From the NCBI GenBank assembly GCA_937877545.1, contig CALFJE010000143.1:1-45597 (forward strand): a DNA stretch of 45,597 bases. Direction: 5' to 3'. Source of the stretch: an uncultured Selenomonadales bacterium. GTDB taxonomy: Bacteria > Bacillota > Negativicutes > Selenomonadales > Selenomonadaceae. The number at the start of each line of letters is the position of its first letter. Position 1 is the stretch's first letter. A program made the translations under genes and the position numbers. Positions 33,223-40,891 of this stretch are shown piece by piece. Under the pieces are notes generated by a model. That model made no database searches, was not told where the DNA came from, and was given only the letters and a program-made list of their open reading frames with translations.

Positions 33223-33759
33223 TTAATTGAAGGGCTTGATGCCGTAATGGTAGAGCACCTCGTTTATTGTAAACAGGTCATAAATCCGATTCTCGAAAAA
33301 GTAGCTGAAGACGACATCCGTCCTCAGATTGGGCGACAGCGCAAAGCCGCCCTTATGCAAAAATTCCTGCGCCTCGTCGATGTCCAACTCCAACGCCAGA
33401 GCTATCGCCAACACGGTGCGCTTGCTCGGCATGTAATTTACGGCGGTGCGAATCTTGGAGAAAATCCGCCTGTCCAAATGCGCCCGCTTGTAAACGTCAA
33501 CCTCGTCAAGCCCGCGTGCCGCTATGTAACTCAACAAATATTCGCAGAAATTTTTCTTGAACTGCGCAAGGCGTTCGTCAATCGGCTTGATGATTTTCCG
33601 CGCAGATTCCTTTCGACGGATACAAGGAGCTTTAGCAATATAACTAGCCTCCTCTATCAGCTTGTAAGACATTTGGACATTTGGACTTTTGGGGACTTTG
33701 CGCGTTCTGATCTCCGCTACAAGCAAATCCATTTCGGCAAAGAGTTCCGTTTTCAGCAA
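33223..33759 (-). CDS. Helix-turn-helix protein
   Basis: This 178-residue protein has a variable, basic N-terminal half (residues 1-65). The C-terminal region, FCEYLLSYIAARGLDEVDVY-KRAHLDRRIFSKIR and SKRTVLAIALALELDIDEAQEFLHKGGFALSP, matches a conserved domain I know from Firmicutes proteins with an XRE-like HTH, in which SKIR precedes the recognition helix. Roles proposed for such proteins include transcription control and defence. TTG 33759 is used because AAAGGATGA lies upstream; there is no ATG candidate. It precedes the secreted/RTX genes in the same direction and may regulate them. Confidence 0.7.
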   Translation of the reverse strand: MLKTELFAEMDLLVAEIRTRKVPKSPNVQMSYKLIEEASYIAKAPCIRRKESARKIIKPIDERLAQFKKNFCEYLLSYIAARGLDEVDVYKRAHLDRRIFSKIRTAVNYMPSKRTVLAIALALELDIDEAQEFLHKGGFALSPNLRTDVVFSYFFENRIYDLFTINEVLYHYGIKPFN

Positions 33760-33921
33760 AATATATCATCCTTTATCAAAATTTTAATCAAATAGCGCGG
33801 CTAATATATCAAGGACGCGCAAATTTTTCAATAAAAAAAACTGATTCGATTCGCGCAAAAGTAAACCTGCGCGGAGTCAAAAAGTTCCGCTCAAGCTTTA
33901 AAATCTCCGCCCGATAGCTTA

Positions 33922-33955
33922 AAATCCCTCCAAAGATTCAAGGAGGGATTTTTTT
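33922..33955 (+). promoter_or_regulatory. Terminator-like hairpin that holds the ribosome site of the restriction-modification gene
   Basis: AAATCCCTCC (33922-33931) and GGAGGGATTT (33942-33951) form a perfect 10-bp stem with a 10-base loop, followed by a run of T. The right arm contains the AGGAGGG ribosome site, and the T-run flows into the TTG start at 33954. The structure could terminate transcription, block translation, or both. Confidence 0.7.
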
Positions 33956-36900
33956 GCTCAAGCTCAATGACTTACTCGCCGATTCGCCGCATAAGTCCAA
34001 TATCTTCACGCCCGCGCAGATTCAAGCCGTCGAAGCCGCCGCTTACTCCAAAATTATCCGAGGTAAGCCTGCGCTCTTCATAAAATGCGCCGTCCGCAAT
34101 AAAGAAATTCGCCTGACGCCCGAAGAAGCCGTCCGCCAAATGTTTATCCGCAAGCTAATCAACGAATACGGCTACTCAACCGCTCAAATGGCTGTCGAAC
34201 ACCCTATCCACTTCGGACGCGAGACTAAACGCGCCGATATTGTCATCTTCGAGACCAACCGCCCGACCGTCGAATACATTATCGTCGAAGTCAAGAAGCC
34301 CAAGCTCAAAGACGGTAAGGAACAGCTCAAATCCTATTGCCACGCGACGGGCGCGACTATGGGCGTTTGGACGAACGGCGAAAAAATTTCTTTCTACCAC
34401 CGCAAAGATCCGAATTATTTTGAAGACATCCCCGATATTCCGCGTGTCAATCAAAAGCTCAAGGACATTATCCGCGAACGCCGCACTATCGATAACCTAA
34501 TCGCCGAGGATAAGCTCCTGCGCGAAAATAAAACCCTCGCCGACCTTATCCGCGAACTGGAGGACGAAGTCCTTGCCAATGCCGGCGTCGACGTGTTCGA
34601 GGAAGTCTTCAAGCTCATCTATACCAAACTGTTCGACGAAATGCTTGGCGGGCGCGATAAAAATCGAACGCTGGAGTTTTGGAATTACGGAGAGACCGAC
34701 GCCGAACTTAAAGACACGATTCAAAACCTGTTCGACCGCGCCAAAGCCAAGTGGCAGGGCGTCTTTGCGGCTGACGACAGAATCAAGCTTACGCCGTCGC
34801 ATTTGGCGATTTGCGTTTCGTCGTTGCAAGGCGTCAAGCTTTTCAACTCAAACCTCGACGTTATCGACGACGCCTTTGAATACCTGATGAGCAAGTCGCA
34901 GAAGGGCGAGAAGGGACAATTTTTCACGCCGCGCTACGTTATCGATATGTGCGTCCGTATGCTCAACCCCGCTCCCTCCGAAACAATGATTGATACCGCC
35001 GCCGGCTCTTGCGGCTTCCCCGTCCATACGACCTTTTACGTCTGGAATAAGATTTTGCGGGCTAAAAATGTTTCGCAAAGCCACCTGTTCACCGCCGAGC
35101 CTAAACCGCCCGAATGCGAGGATTATGTCAACGAAAAGATTTTTGCTGTCGACTTCGACGAGAAAACCGTCCGCGTCGCCCGAACGTTGAATTTAATCGC
35201 AGGCGACGGCAAAACTAACGTCCTGCACCTAAACACCCTTGACTACGAACGCTGGGACGAAACCATTGCCGACGACGTGTGGAAAGATATTTATTACGAG
35301 GGCTGGAAGAAATTACGCCGCCTCCGCACCTATCGCAACGATAACAGCCGCTTTGAGTTCGATATTGTCATGGCTAATCCGCCGTTCGCGGGCGACATCA
35401 AGGAAAGCCGTATCATCGCCAAATACGAGCTGGGCAGGAATTCCAAGGGCAAATATCAATCGAAGGTCGGGCGCGATATTCTGTTCATCGAACGCAATTT
35501 GAACTTCCTCAAGGACGGCGGGCGTATGGCGATTATCCTGCCGCAAGGACGTTTCAACAATTCGAGCGACAAATATATCCGCGACTTCATTGCCGAACGT
35601 TGCAGGATTTTGGCTGTCGTCGGACTTCACGGCAATGTTTTCAAGCCGCACACCGGCACCAAGACAAGCGTCCTCCTCGTGCAGAAATGGGACGATAAAC
35701 TTTGTCCGCGCCGCGAAGATTATCCGATATTCTTTGCGACCATGTGCGAGCCGTCCAAGGATAATTCGGGCGAAAAAATTTTCGAGCTGACTGACGACGG
35801 CAAGCTCCTGCGCGACGGGCACAATCACACGATCGTTAGGCACGACCTGTTCAATCACGACGGCTTGACACGCGACGGCATTGCCGAGGCTTTTATCGAG
35901 TTCGCCAAGCGCGAGGGCTTAAGTTTTTTTGATTCAAGCTCCTTTGACGAGGAAAAGTATCGCCGCCTGTCGGAGGAGCTGGAGTGTACAGAAATTTTGT
36001 TCTCATACGTGCAAAATGATATTTTTCGCCTCGACAGCTTCTTTTATGCAAAAGAATTTTTGGAAGGCGAGCGACTTATAGCCCGTCTTAAAACAACGAG
36101 CCTCCGTGAAATGAAACGCGCAAAGATTTTAAGTTTCGGGGCGTATTCGCTGAATAATTTTGTCGAATACCTTTCGGAAGGCGTGCCGTTTATCCGTTGC
36201 GTTGATATGAAGGGAGGCGTTGTTGAAACCGCAAACTTAATACGCATTTCAAAGGCGGCGCATTGTCTCCTCTATAAATCGGAAGTATTTCCCGAAACGG
36301 TGTTGCTTTCAATGTCTGGCAGTGTCGGAAATGTTGCTATCGCTCTGCCGTCATGGCAATATCCGATGAATTCAAATCAAGACATTGCGAAGATTCATCT
36401 GCGCGGCGATATGAATCCATATTATCTTTACGCATTCTTTGCATCTAGATACGGGCAAAATTATATGCGGCGCGAGGCGCGAGGCAGTGTTCAGCAACAT
36501 GTTTTCTTGTCGCAGATTGAAATGTTTAGGATTCCAATTCCTAGCGAAGAATTTGCGACTAAAATTGAGCAAACATGCAAAGCAGGCTTTTCTTACAAGG
36601 AGCGCGCCGACGAAGCTTATCACGCGGCAGAAAAAACGTTGGAGCGGGCGTTGGGTCTCGATACCTTCAAGCCGTCGAACGATAACATTGCGATTAAAAC
36701 GTTCAGCGCGTCGTTCGGAGTGAGCGGTCGCCTCGACGCCGAATTCTATCAGCCCAAATATGATGACTTAAAAGTTTTTCTCGGCACGCTTACGACTTAC
36801 AAGCTAGGTGACCTCGTGAAGATTTTTAAATCGGTTGAGCCCGGCAGTGATTGCTACGGAACAGAGGGCACGCCGTTTATCAGAGTGAGCGACGTGAATA

Positions 36901-37379
36901 AATTTGGCATTGCCGAGCCCGAAATAAAAATCACCGAGCATTACGGCGAAGAATATTATCCGCGCAAAGACACGATTTTATTTTCAAAGGACGGGAGCCT
37001 CGGCATTGCTTACAAAGTCCGCGCAGATTTGGCGGCGATAACGTCGGGGGCGTTGCTTCACCTTACGGTTAAAGATAAATCTCTCGTGTTGCCCGATTAC
37101 TTGACGTTGGTTTTGAATTCGGAGCCGGTGCAAATGCAAGCGGAGCGCGATTCAAACGGCGCGATAATCAAGCATTGGAAACCCGACGACATAAAAAAAG
37201 TTATCGTGCCGGTGATGGCGCGTGACGTACAAGAAAAAATCGCCGCGCAGGTTGAGGCGTCGTTCAGATTGCGTGGCGAGTCGGAGCGGCTTCTATCCTT
37301 GGCGAAAATGGCAGTCGAGTTGGCGATTGAACAGGGCGAGGCGGTCGCTACAGAAAAATTCTTTGCAGAGCCGCTGTAA
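33954..37379 (+). CDS. Single-chain restriction-modification protein (nuclease + N6-adenine methylase + two specificity domains)
   Basis: A protein of 1141 residues. Residues 40-170 resemble the HsdR N-terminal nuclease domain, with a PD-(D/E)xK-like RADIVIFE ... IIVEVKKPK near 92-112. Residues 310-560 form an N6-adenine methylase: GQFFTPRYVIDMCVRML, DTAAGSCGF (SAM motif I, about 345) and IVMANPPF (motif IV, about 474). Residues 690-890 and 930-1130 hold two HsdS-like target-recognition regions (IRCVDMKGG ... GSVQQHVFLSQIEMFRIPIP; FIRVSDVNK ... IIKHWKPDDIKKVIVP), separated by helical segments. No helicase motor is present, so it is closer to type IIG or a type I-derived fusion. TTG 33954 follows AGGAGGGATTTTT. 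No separate hsd genes flank it. Confidence 0.85.
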   Translation: MLKLNDLLADSPHKSNIFTPAQIQAVEAAAYSKIIRGKPALFIKCAVRNKEIRLTPEEAVRQMFIRKLINEYGYSTAQMAVEHPIHFGRETKRADIVIFETNRPTVEYIIVEVKKPKLKDGKEQLKSYCHATGATMGVWTNGEKISFYHRKDPNYFEDIPDIPRVNQKLKDIIRERRTIDNLIAEDKLLRENKTLADLIRELEDEVLANAGVDVFEEVFKLIYTKLFDEMLGGRDKNRTLEFWNYGETDAELKDTIQNLFDRAKAKWQGVFAADDRIKLTPSHLAICVSSLQGVKLFNSNLDVIDDAFEYLMSKSQKGEKGQFFTPRYVIDMCVRMLNPAPSETMIDTAAGSCGFPVHTTFYVWNKILRAKNVSQSHLFTAEPKPPECEDYVNEKIFAVDFDEKTVRVARTLNLIAGDGKTNVLHLNTLDYERWDETIADDVWKDIYYEGWKKLRRLRTYRNDNSRFEFDIVMANPPFAGDIKESRIIAKYELGRNSKGKYQSKVGRDILFIERNLNFLKDGGRMAIILPQGRFNNSSDKYIRDFIAERCRILAVVGLHGNVFKPHTGTKTSVLLVQKWDDKLCPRREDYPIFFATMCEPSKDNSGEKIFELTDDGKLLRDGHNHTIVRHDLFNHDGLTRDGIAEAFIEFAKREGLSFFDSSSFDEEKYRRLSEELECTEILFSYVQNDIFRLDSFFYAKEFLEGERLIARLKTTSLREMKRAKILSFGAYSLNNFVEYLSEGVPFIRCVDMKGGVVETANLIRISKAAHCLLYKSEVFPETVLLSMSGSVGNVAIALPSWQYPMNSNQDIAKIHLRGDMNPYYLYAFFASRYGQNYMRREARGSVQQHVFLSQIEMFRIPIPSEEFATKIEQTCKAGFSYKERADEAYHAAEKTLERALGLDTFKPSNDNIAIKTFSASFGVSGRLDAEFYQPKYDDLKVFLGTLTTYKLGDLVKIFKSVEPGSDCYGTEGTPFIRVSDVNKFGIAEPEIKITEHYGEEYYPRKDTILFSKDGSLGIAYKVRADLAAITSGALLHLTVKDKSLVLPDYLTLVLNSEPVQMQAERDSNGAIIKHWKPDDIKKVIVPVMARDVQEKIAAQVEASFRLRGESERLLSLAKMAVELAIEQGEAVATEKFFAEPL

Positions 37380-37384
37380 GTTGC

Positions 37385-37505
37385 TATAATGGCGGAAAAT
37401 TTTTCAGAGGTGAACTTAATGAGAGCAACACAACTTTACGCGCCGACGTTACGCGAATCGCCCGCCGAAATTTTGCAAGAATAAAATTCGACGGGGATTT
37501 TTTTT
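37385..37505 (+). pseudogene. Duplicated proS 5' end: promoter, 21-codon frame and terminator
   Basis: A TATAAT (37385-37390, extended TGC), a GAGGTG ribosome site and ATG 37419 precede 21 codons ending at 37484. The first 17 residues (MRATQLYAPTLRESPAE) equal the start of ProS at 38200. The flanking promoter and leader also resemble those of proS, at roughly three-quarters identity by eye. The frame ends inside an imperfect 12-bp hairpin (37461-37495) followed by eight T, so it is a complete mini transcription unit or a proS remnant cut off by an insertion. Confidence 0.75.
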
Positions 37506-37510
37506 AAACG

Positions 37511-37545
37511 AAAAAACCCTCCGACGCGCCGCCGAAGGGCTTTTG
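37511..37545 (-). terminator. Terminator of leader-peptide gene A
   Basis: On the minus strand CCCTTCGGCG/CGTCGGAGGG form a 10-bp stem with a GCG loop, followed by TTTTTT. A related hairpin follows gene B at 43825, so the terminator may be part of the gene cassette. Confidence 0.8.
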
Positions 37546-37563
37546 TTTGCTGAAAATTTTTAA

Positions 37564-37917
37564 TCAGCCTTGCGATGCCTTAATAATGTCGAGAACTTGC
37601 TGATGACTTATCTGCTTTCCGTTAATTTTGTAAATATTCGCTTCGCACTCTTCAATCCATCCGCCACCAGCACCCGGGTGCTTATAGCCGTCAAGCTCGG
37701 CATCGATATTATAAGTGTTTTTCAAATAACCTGCAACTTCGCTGTCGTCAAGATACCACATAAATTTTGCAGGCTTATTATTATAGAATCCGTTATGTTC
37801 AACAACTTTTCCTACAGCCATGATGATGTCACTTGTTTCAGAATAAGTACCGCCAGCCACGCCGTCAAGTTCCTAGTCGCTCATCACTTCGTCCGCGAAT
37901 TTGTCTTTATCAGCCAT
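37564..37917 (-). pseudogene. Double-glycine-leader small protein A, interrupted by an amber codon
   Basis: ATG 37917 follows GGAGGTTGATATT and encodes MADKDKFADEVMSD, then TAG at codon 15 (37875-37873), then ELDGVAGGTYSETSD and about 90 more residues to 37564. Without the stop this is a 117-codon gene whose leader ends in LDGVAGG and whose C-terminus reads YKINGKQISHQQVLDIIK. Both features recur in genes B and C. Restoring GAG for TAG would give the expected EELDxVAGG leader. It may be a recent pseudogene, a sequencing error, or a case of readthrough. The promoter is a perfect consensus. Confidence 0.75.
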
Positions 37918-37954
37918 AATATCAACCTCCAGACAAAATCTTTAAGGTTGAGCC

Positions 37955-37983
37955 ATTATATATACGTATATATATGCTGTCAA
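37955..37983 (-). promoter_or_regulatory. Consensus promoter of gene A overlapped by an 18-base palindrome
   Basis: On the minus strand a perfect TTGACA (37983-37978) and TATAAT (37960-37955) are 17 bases apart, 38 bases upstream of ATG 37917. The perfect palindrome TATATATACGTATATATA (37957-37974) covers most of the spacer and part of the -10 box, a natural place for a repressor to bind. Confidence 0.8.
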
Positions 37984-38162
37984 GTTTATAAGAAAATTTT
38001 TTCAGCCGTAAAAATCCTGTATTTGGGATTTTGTCAAATGAGCCGAAAAATCGCCGCCAAAACCGTTTTCAACGCTTAAAATCAATTTCAAACGCTCAAA
38101 TGAATTTCAAACACCGCGAGGCAAATTTTTTTGCTCAAAATCGGTTTGCAACGCCAAAATCT

Positions 38163-38170
38163 GGTATAAT
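38163..38170 (+). promoter_or_regulatory. Extended -10 promoter of proS
   Basis: TGGTATAAT-type extended -10 (TATAAT at 38165-38170) lies 30 bases before the proS start. No good -35 box is spaced 17 bases upstream. The same arrangement appears in the duplicated copy at 37385. Confidence 0.55.
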
Positions 38171-38199
38171 AGCCCAAATTTTTATCAGAGGTGATTTTT

Positions 38200-39912
38200 T
38201 TGAGAGCAACACAGCTTTACGCCCCAACTTTACGCGAATCGCCTGCAGAGGCGGAAGTCGTAAGTCATAAGCTGATGTATCGCGCAGGGCTGATACGCAA
38301 GGCGGCAGGCGGCTTGTATTCGTATTTGCCGTTGGCGTGGCGCACGATGAAGAAAATCATGCAAATCATACGCGAGGAAATGGATTCGGCGGGCGGGCAG
38401 GAACTCATGATGCCAATCGTGCAACCTGCGGAGATGTGGCAGGAGTCGGGACGTTGGGCAGTCTACGGACCCGAAATGATGAGGCTCAAAGACCGTCACG
38501 GCAGAGAATTCTCTCTCGGACCGACGCACGAGGAAATGATAACAACGCTTGTTCGCGACGAGGTGCGCTCCTATAAACAACTGCCGCTCATGCTGTACCA
38601 AATCCAAAATAAATATCGCGACGAACGCCGCCCGCGCTTCGGCTTGATGAGGAGCCGCGAATTCGTCATGAAAGACCTCTACTCCTTCGACAAAGATATA
38701 GACGGCATGAACGAATCCTATCAAAAAATGTATGACGCCTACGTCCGAATCTTTACGCGTTGCGGCTTGAAGTTCAGGGCGGTCGAGGCGGATAACGGCG
38801 CGATAGGCGGCGGGCATTCCCACGAGTTCACGGTACTTGCTCCGAGCGGCGAGAGTTCCATTGCTTACTGCGAGCATTGCGACTACGCGGCGAGCGACGA
38901 AAAAGCCGAGCTTAAGGTAATCTGCGCGGACGCCGAGGAGCTTAAGCCGCTGGAAAAAGTTTCGACGCCCGCTTGCCACACGATAGAGCTTGTCAAGAAT
39001 TTCCTCGGCGTGCCGATAGAAAAGACGATTAAAGCCGTAGCCTTCATGGACGACGACGAGCGGCTGATATTGGCGTTTGTGCGCGGCGACCACGAGGTCA
39101 ACGAGATTAAAGTTATGAACGCCGTCGAGGGCGCGAATCATCTTTACATGGCGGAGGAGCGGCTGATAACGGCGGCGGGCAGTTGCGCGGGCTTCATGAG
39201 TCCGATTGGGATTAAGGACGCGATAATCGTCGTCGACGCAACTGTTATGGAAATGTATAACGCCGTCGCGGGCGCAAACGAGGTCGACACGCATTTTATC
39301 AACGTGACGCCGCGCAGGGACTTCGACGCCAAAAAGATTCACGTCGCCGATATTCGCATGGTGCAGGCGGGCGACCCGTGTCCGAAATGCGGCAAGCCCT
39401 TGCAAATGACGCGTGGCATTGAGGTCGGGCAAGTGTTCACGCTGGGCAGTAAGTACAGCACGGCTCTTCATGCCACGTTCCTCGACGAGGACGGTTTGGA
39501 AAGATTTTTCGAGATGGGTTGCTACGGAATAGGCGTCGGGCGCACCATGGCGGCGGCTATCGAGCAGAACAACGACGCCGACGGGATTATCTGGACGCGT
39601 GCCATTGCTCCCTTTGAGGTCGTGATTGTGCCCGTCAATGCCAAAGACTCCGCGCAGATTGCCCTTGCCGAGGAGCTTTATAACGAGCTTAAAGCGGCGG
39701 GCGTCGACGTTTTGCTTGACGACAGGAAGGAGCGCGCCGGCGTCAAGTTCAAGGACTGCGACCTTATCGGCTACCCGTTGCGTGTGACGATTAGCCCGAA
39801 GACTTTGGACAGCGGCAACGTCGAAATAAAAATCCGCCGCAGCGGAGAGTTCATGAACTTTGCTCGCGGCGAACTTACGGCAAAAATTTTGGAGCTGTTG
39901 GAAACGTTATGA
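38200..39912 (+). CDS. proS: Prolyl-tRNA synthetase (bacterial type with editing domain)
   Basis: About 570 residues, the normal length of the bacterial ProRS. Class II motifs are seen in order: AGLIRKAAGGLYSYLPLAWR, motif 2 QIQNKYRDERRPRFGLMRSREFVMKD, and motif 3 CYGIGVGRTMAAAIEQ. The insert between motifs 2 and 3 (about 225-400; FLGVPIEKTIKAVAFMDDDE, RGDHEVNEIKV) is the INS editing domain that removes misacylated alanine, and the C-terminal anticodon-binding domain follows. TTG 38200 is chosen behind GAGGTG; GTG 38191 lies in that ribosome site. The 3' end overlaps thiD by four bases. Confidence 0.96.
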   Translation: MRATQLYAPTLRESPAEAEVVSHKLMYRAGLIRKAAGGLYSYLPLAWRTMKKIMQIIREEMDSAGGQELMMPIVQPAEMWQESGRWAVYGPEMMRLKDRHGREFSLGPTHEEMITTLVRDEVRSYKQLPLMLYQIQNKYRDERRPRFGLMRSREFVMKDLYSFDKDIDGMNESYQKMYDAYVRIFTRCGLKFRAVEADNGAIGGGHSHEFTVLAPSGESSIAYCEHCDYAASDEKAELKVICADAEELKPLEKVSTPACHTIELVKNFLGVPIEKTIKAVAFMDDDERLILAFVRGDHEVNEIKVMNAVEGANHLYMAEERLITAAGSCAGFMSPIGIKDAIIVVDATVMEMYNAVAGANEVDTHFINVTPRRDFDAKKIHVADIRMVQAGDPCPKCGKPLQMTRGIEVGQVFTLGSKYSTALHATFLDEDGLERFFEMGCYGIGVGRTMAAAIEQNNDADGIIWTRAIAPFEVVIVPVNAKDSAQIALAEELYNELKAAGVDVLLDDRKERAGVKFKDCDLIGYPLRVTISPKTLDSGNVEIKIRRSGEFMNFARGELTAKILELLETL

Positions 39913-40706
39913 AGACTGCATTGACGATAGCCGGCTCGGACAGCAGCGGCGGGGCGGGCATTCAAGCAGACCTCAAGACGTTCCTCGCCAACGGCGTCTA
40001 CGGCATGAGCGCGATAACCGCCTTGACCGCGCAGAATACTTTGGGCGTGCGTTCGGTGCTGAACTCGACGCCCGAATTCTTAGCCGACCAACTCGACGCG
40101 ATTTTTGAGGACATACCGCCCGACGCCGTTAAAATCGGAATGGTATCGTCGGCGCGGCTGATTGAAATTATCGCCGCCAAGTTAAAATTCTACGGCGCGA
40201 AAAATATCGTCGTCGATCCCGTCATGGTTGCCACGTCGGGCGCAAGGCTGATTGACGAGGACGCCGTTAAAACTTTGCAGGCGGAACTGTTCCCGTTGGC
40301 GACGGTTATAACGCCGAATATCCCCGAACTCGAAGTAATTGCCGCTACCGCCGATATGGAGCAAACCGCGCAGATGATTTTCGCGGAGTACGGTTGCGCG
40401 GTATTGGCGAAGGGCGGGCACGGTCACAACGACGCCAACGATTATCTGTTCGACGGCGCGGGGCAATGGTTTAACGGTAAACGAATCGCCACGACGAACA
40501 CGCACGGCACGGGTTGCACGCTAAGCTCCGCCATTGCCGCCAATCTCGCCAAAGGTCACGCCTTGCGCGAGGCGGTCGGGCTTGCCAAGGCTTACTTGAC
40601 GGGCGCATTGAGCACGGGCTTGAACCTCGGCAAGGGTAGCGGCCCCTTAGACCACGGCTTTAATCTGCGCGGAGCCGACTGTCGTATTTTCGGCGCGTCT
40701 CGCTGA
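39909..40706 (+). CDS. thiD: Hydroxymethylpyrimidine/phosphomethylpyrimidine kinase
   Basis: This 265-residue ribokinase-fold protein has ALTIAGSDSSGGAGIQADLK at the N-terminus, GVYGMSAITALTAQNT, DPVMVATSGARL, TPNIPELEVI and the catalytic GTGCTLSSAIAANLA near the C-terminus. ThiD phosphorylates hydroxymethylpyrimidine and its phosphate in thiamine synthesis. The length is typical. ATG 39909 overlaps the proS stop (ATGA), so translation is coupled; no other thiamine gene is in the window. Confidence 0.95.
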   Translation: MKTALTIAGSDSSGGAGIQADLKTFLANGVYGMSAITALTAQNTLGVRSVLNSTPEFLADQLDAIFEDIPPDAVKIGMVSSARLIEIIAAKLKFYGAKNIVVDPVMVATSGARLIDEDAVKTLQAELFPLATVITPNIPELEVIAATADMEQTAQMIFAEYGCAVLAKGGHGHNDANDYLFDGAGQWFNGKRIATTNTHGTGCTLSSAIAANLAKGHALREAVGLAKAYLTGALSTGLNLGKGSGPLDHGFNLRGADCRIFGASR

Positions 40707-40738
40707 TTAGGCTTAATCTTAATTTTTACGTTTAGGAT

Positions 40739-40846
40739 CTACTTTTTCTTTGTGGTGCCAAAGAAAAAGTAGCAAAAAGAAAAGCACTTTGACCGGCAAA
40801 GAAACATCCCTGTTTCTGTTGCCGGCGGCGCACATCCATGTGCGCC
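40739..40846 (+). repeat. Dispersed three-hairpin intergenic repeat, copy 2
   Basis: Three inverted repeats in order. They are a perfect 14-bp pair CTACTTTTTCTTTG/CAAAGAAAAAGTAG (40739-40772), CCGGCAA-GAAACA/TGTTTC-TTGCCGG (40793-40825), and GGCGCACATCCATGTGCGCC (40827-40846). The set begins with TTTAGGATC and continues GCAAAAAGAAAAGCAC, matching the reverse complement of copy 1 (20179-20341) in order and partly in sequence; stems covary. It lies between the convergent thiD and radA genes and may also stop their transcription. Confidence 0.75.
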
Positions 40847-40891
40847 GGGTTTTACCTCATTTCGACTAAAAACTTTATCAACAATCCCCAG

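Noticed and set aside
37564..37860. Gene A as an intact 98-codon gene starting at GTG 37860
   Set aside because: The GTG is the valine of the VAGG leader motif, it has no ribosome site, and the true start with leader lies upstream at 37917.
37918..38199. T-box or other tRNA-sensing leader before proS
   Set aside because: No conserved T-box sequence or specifier hairpin could be recognised; the region holds the gene A promoter, two short direct repeats and an extended -10 box.
38230..39471. Minus-strand open frame opposite proS
   Set aside because: Shadow of a fully conserved prolyl-tRNA synthetase.
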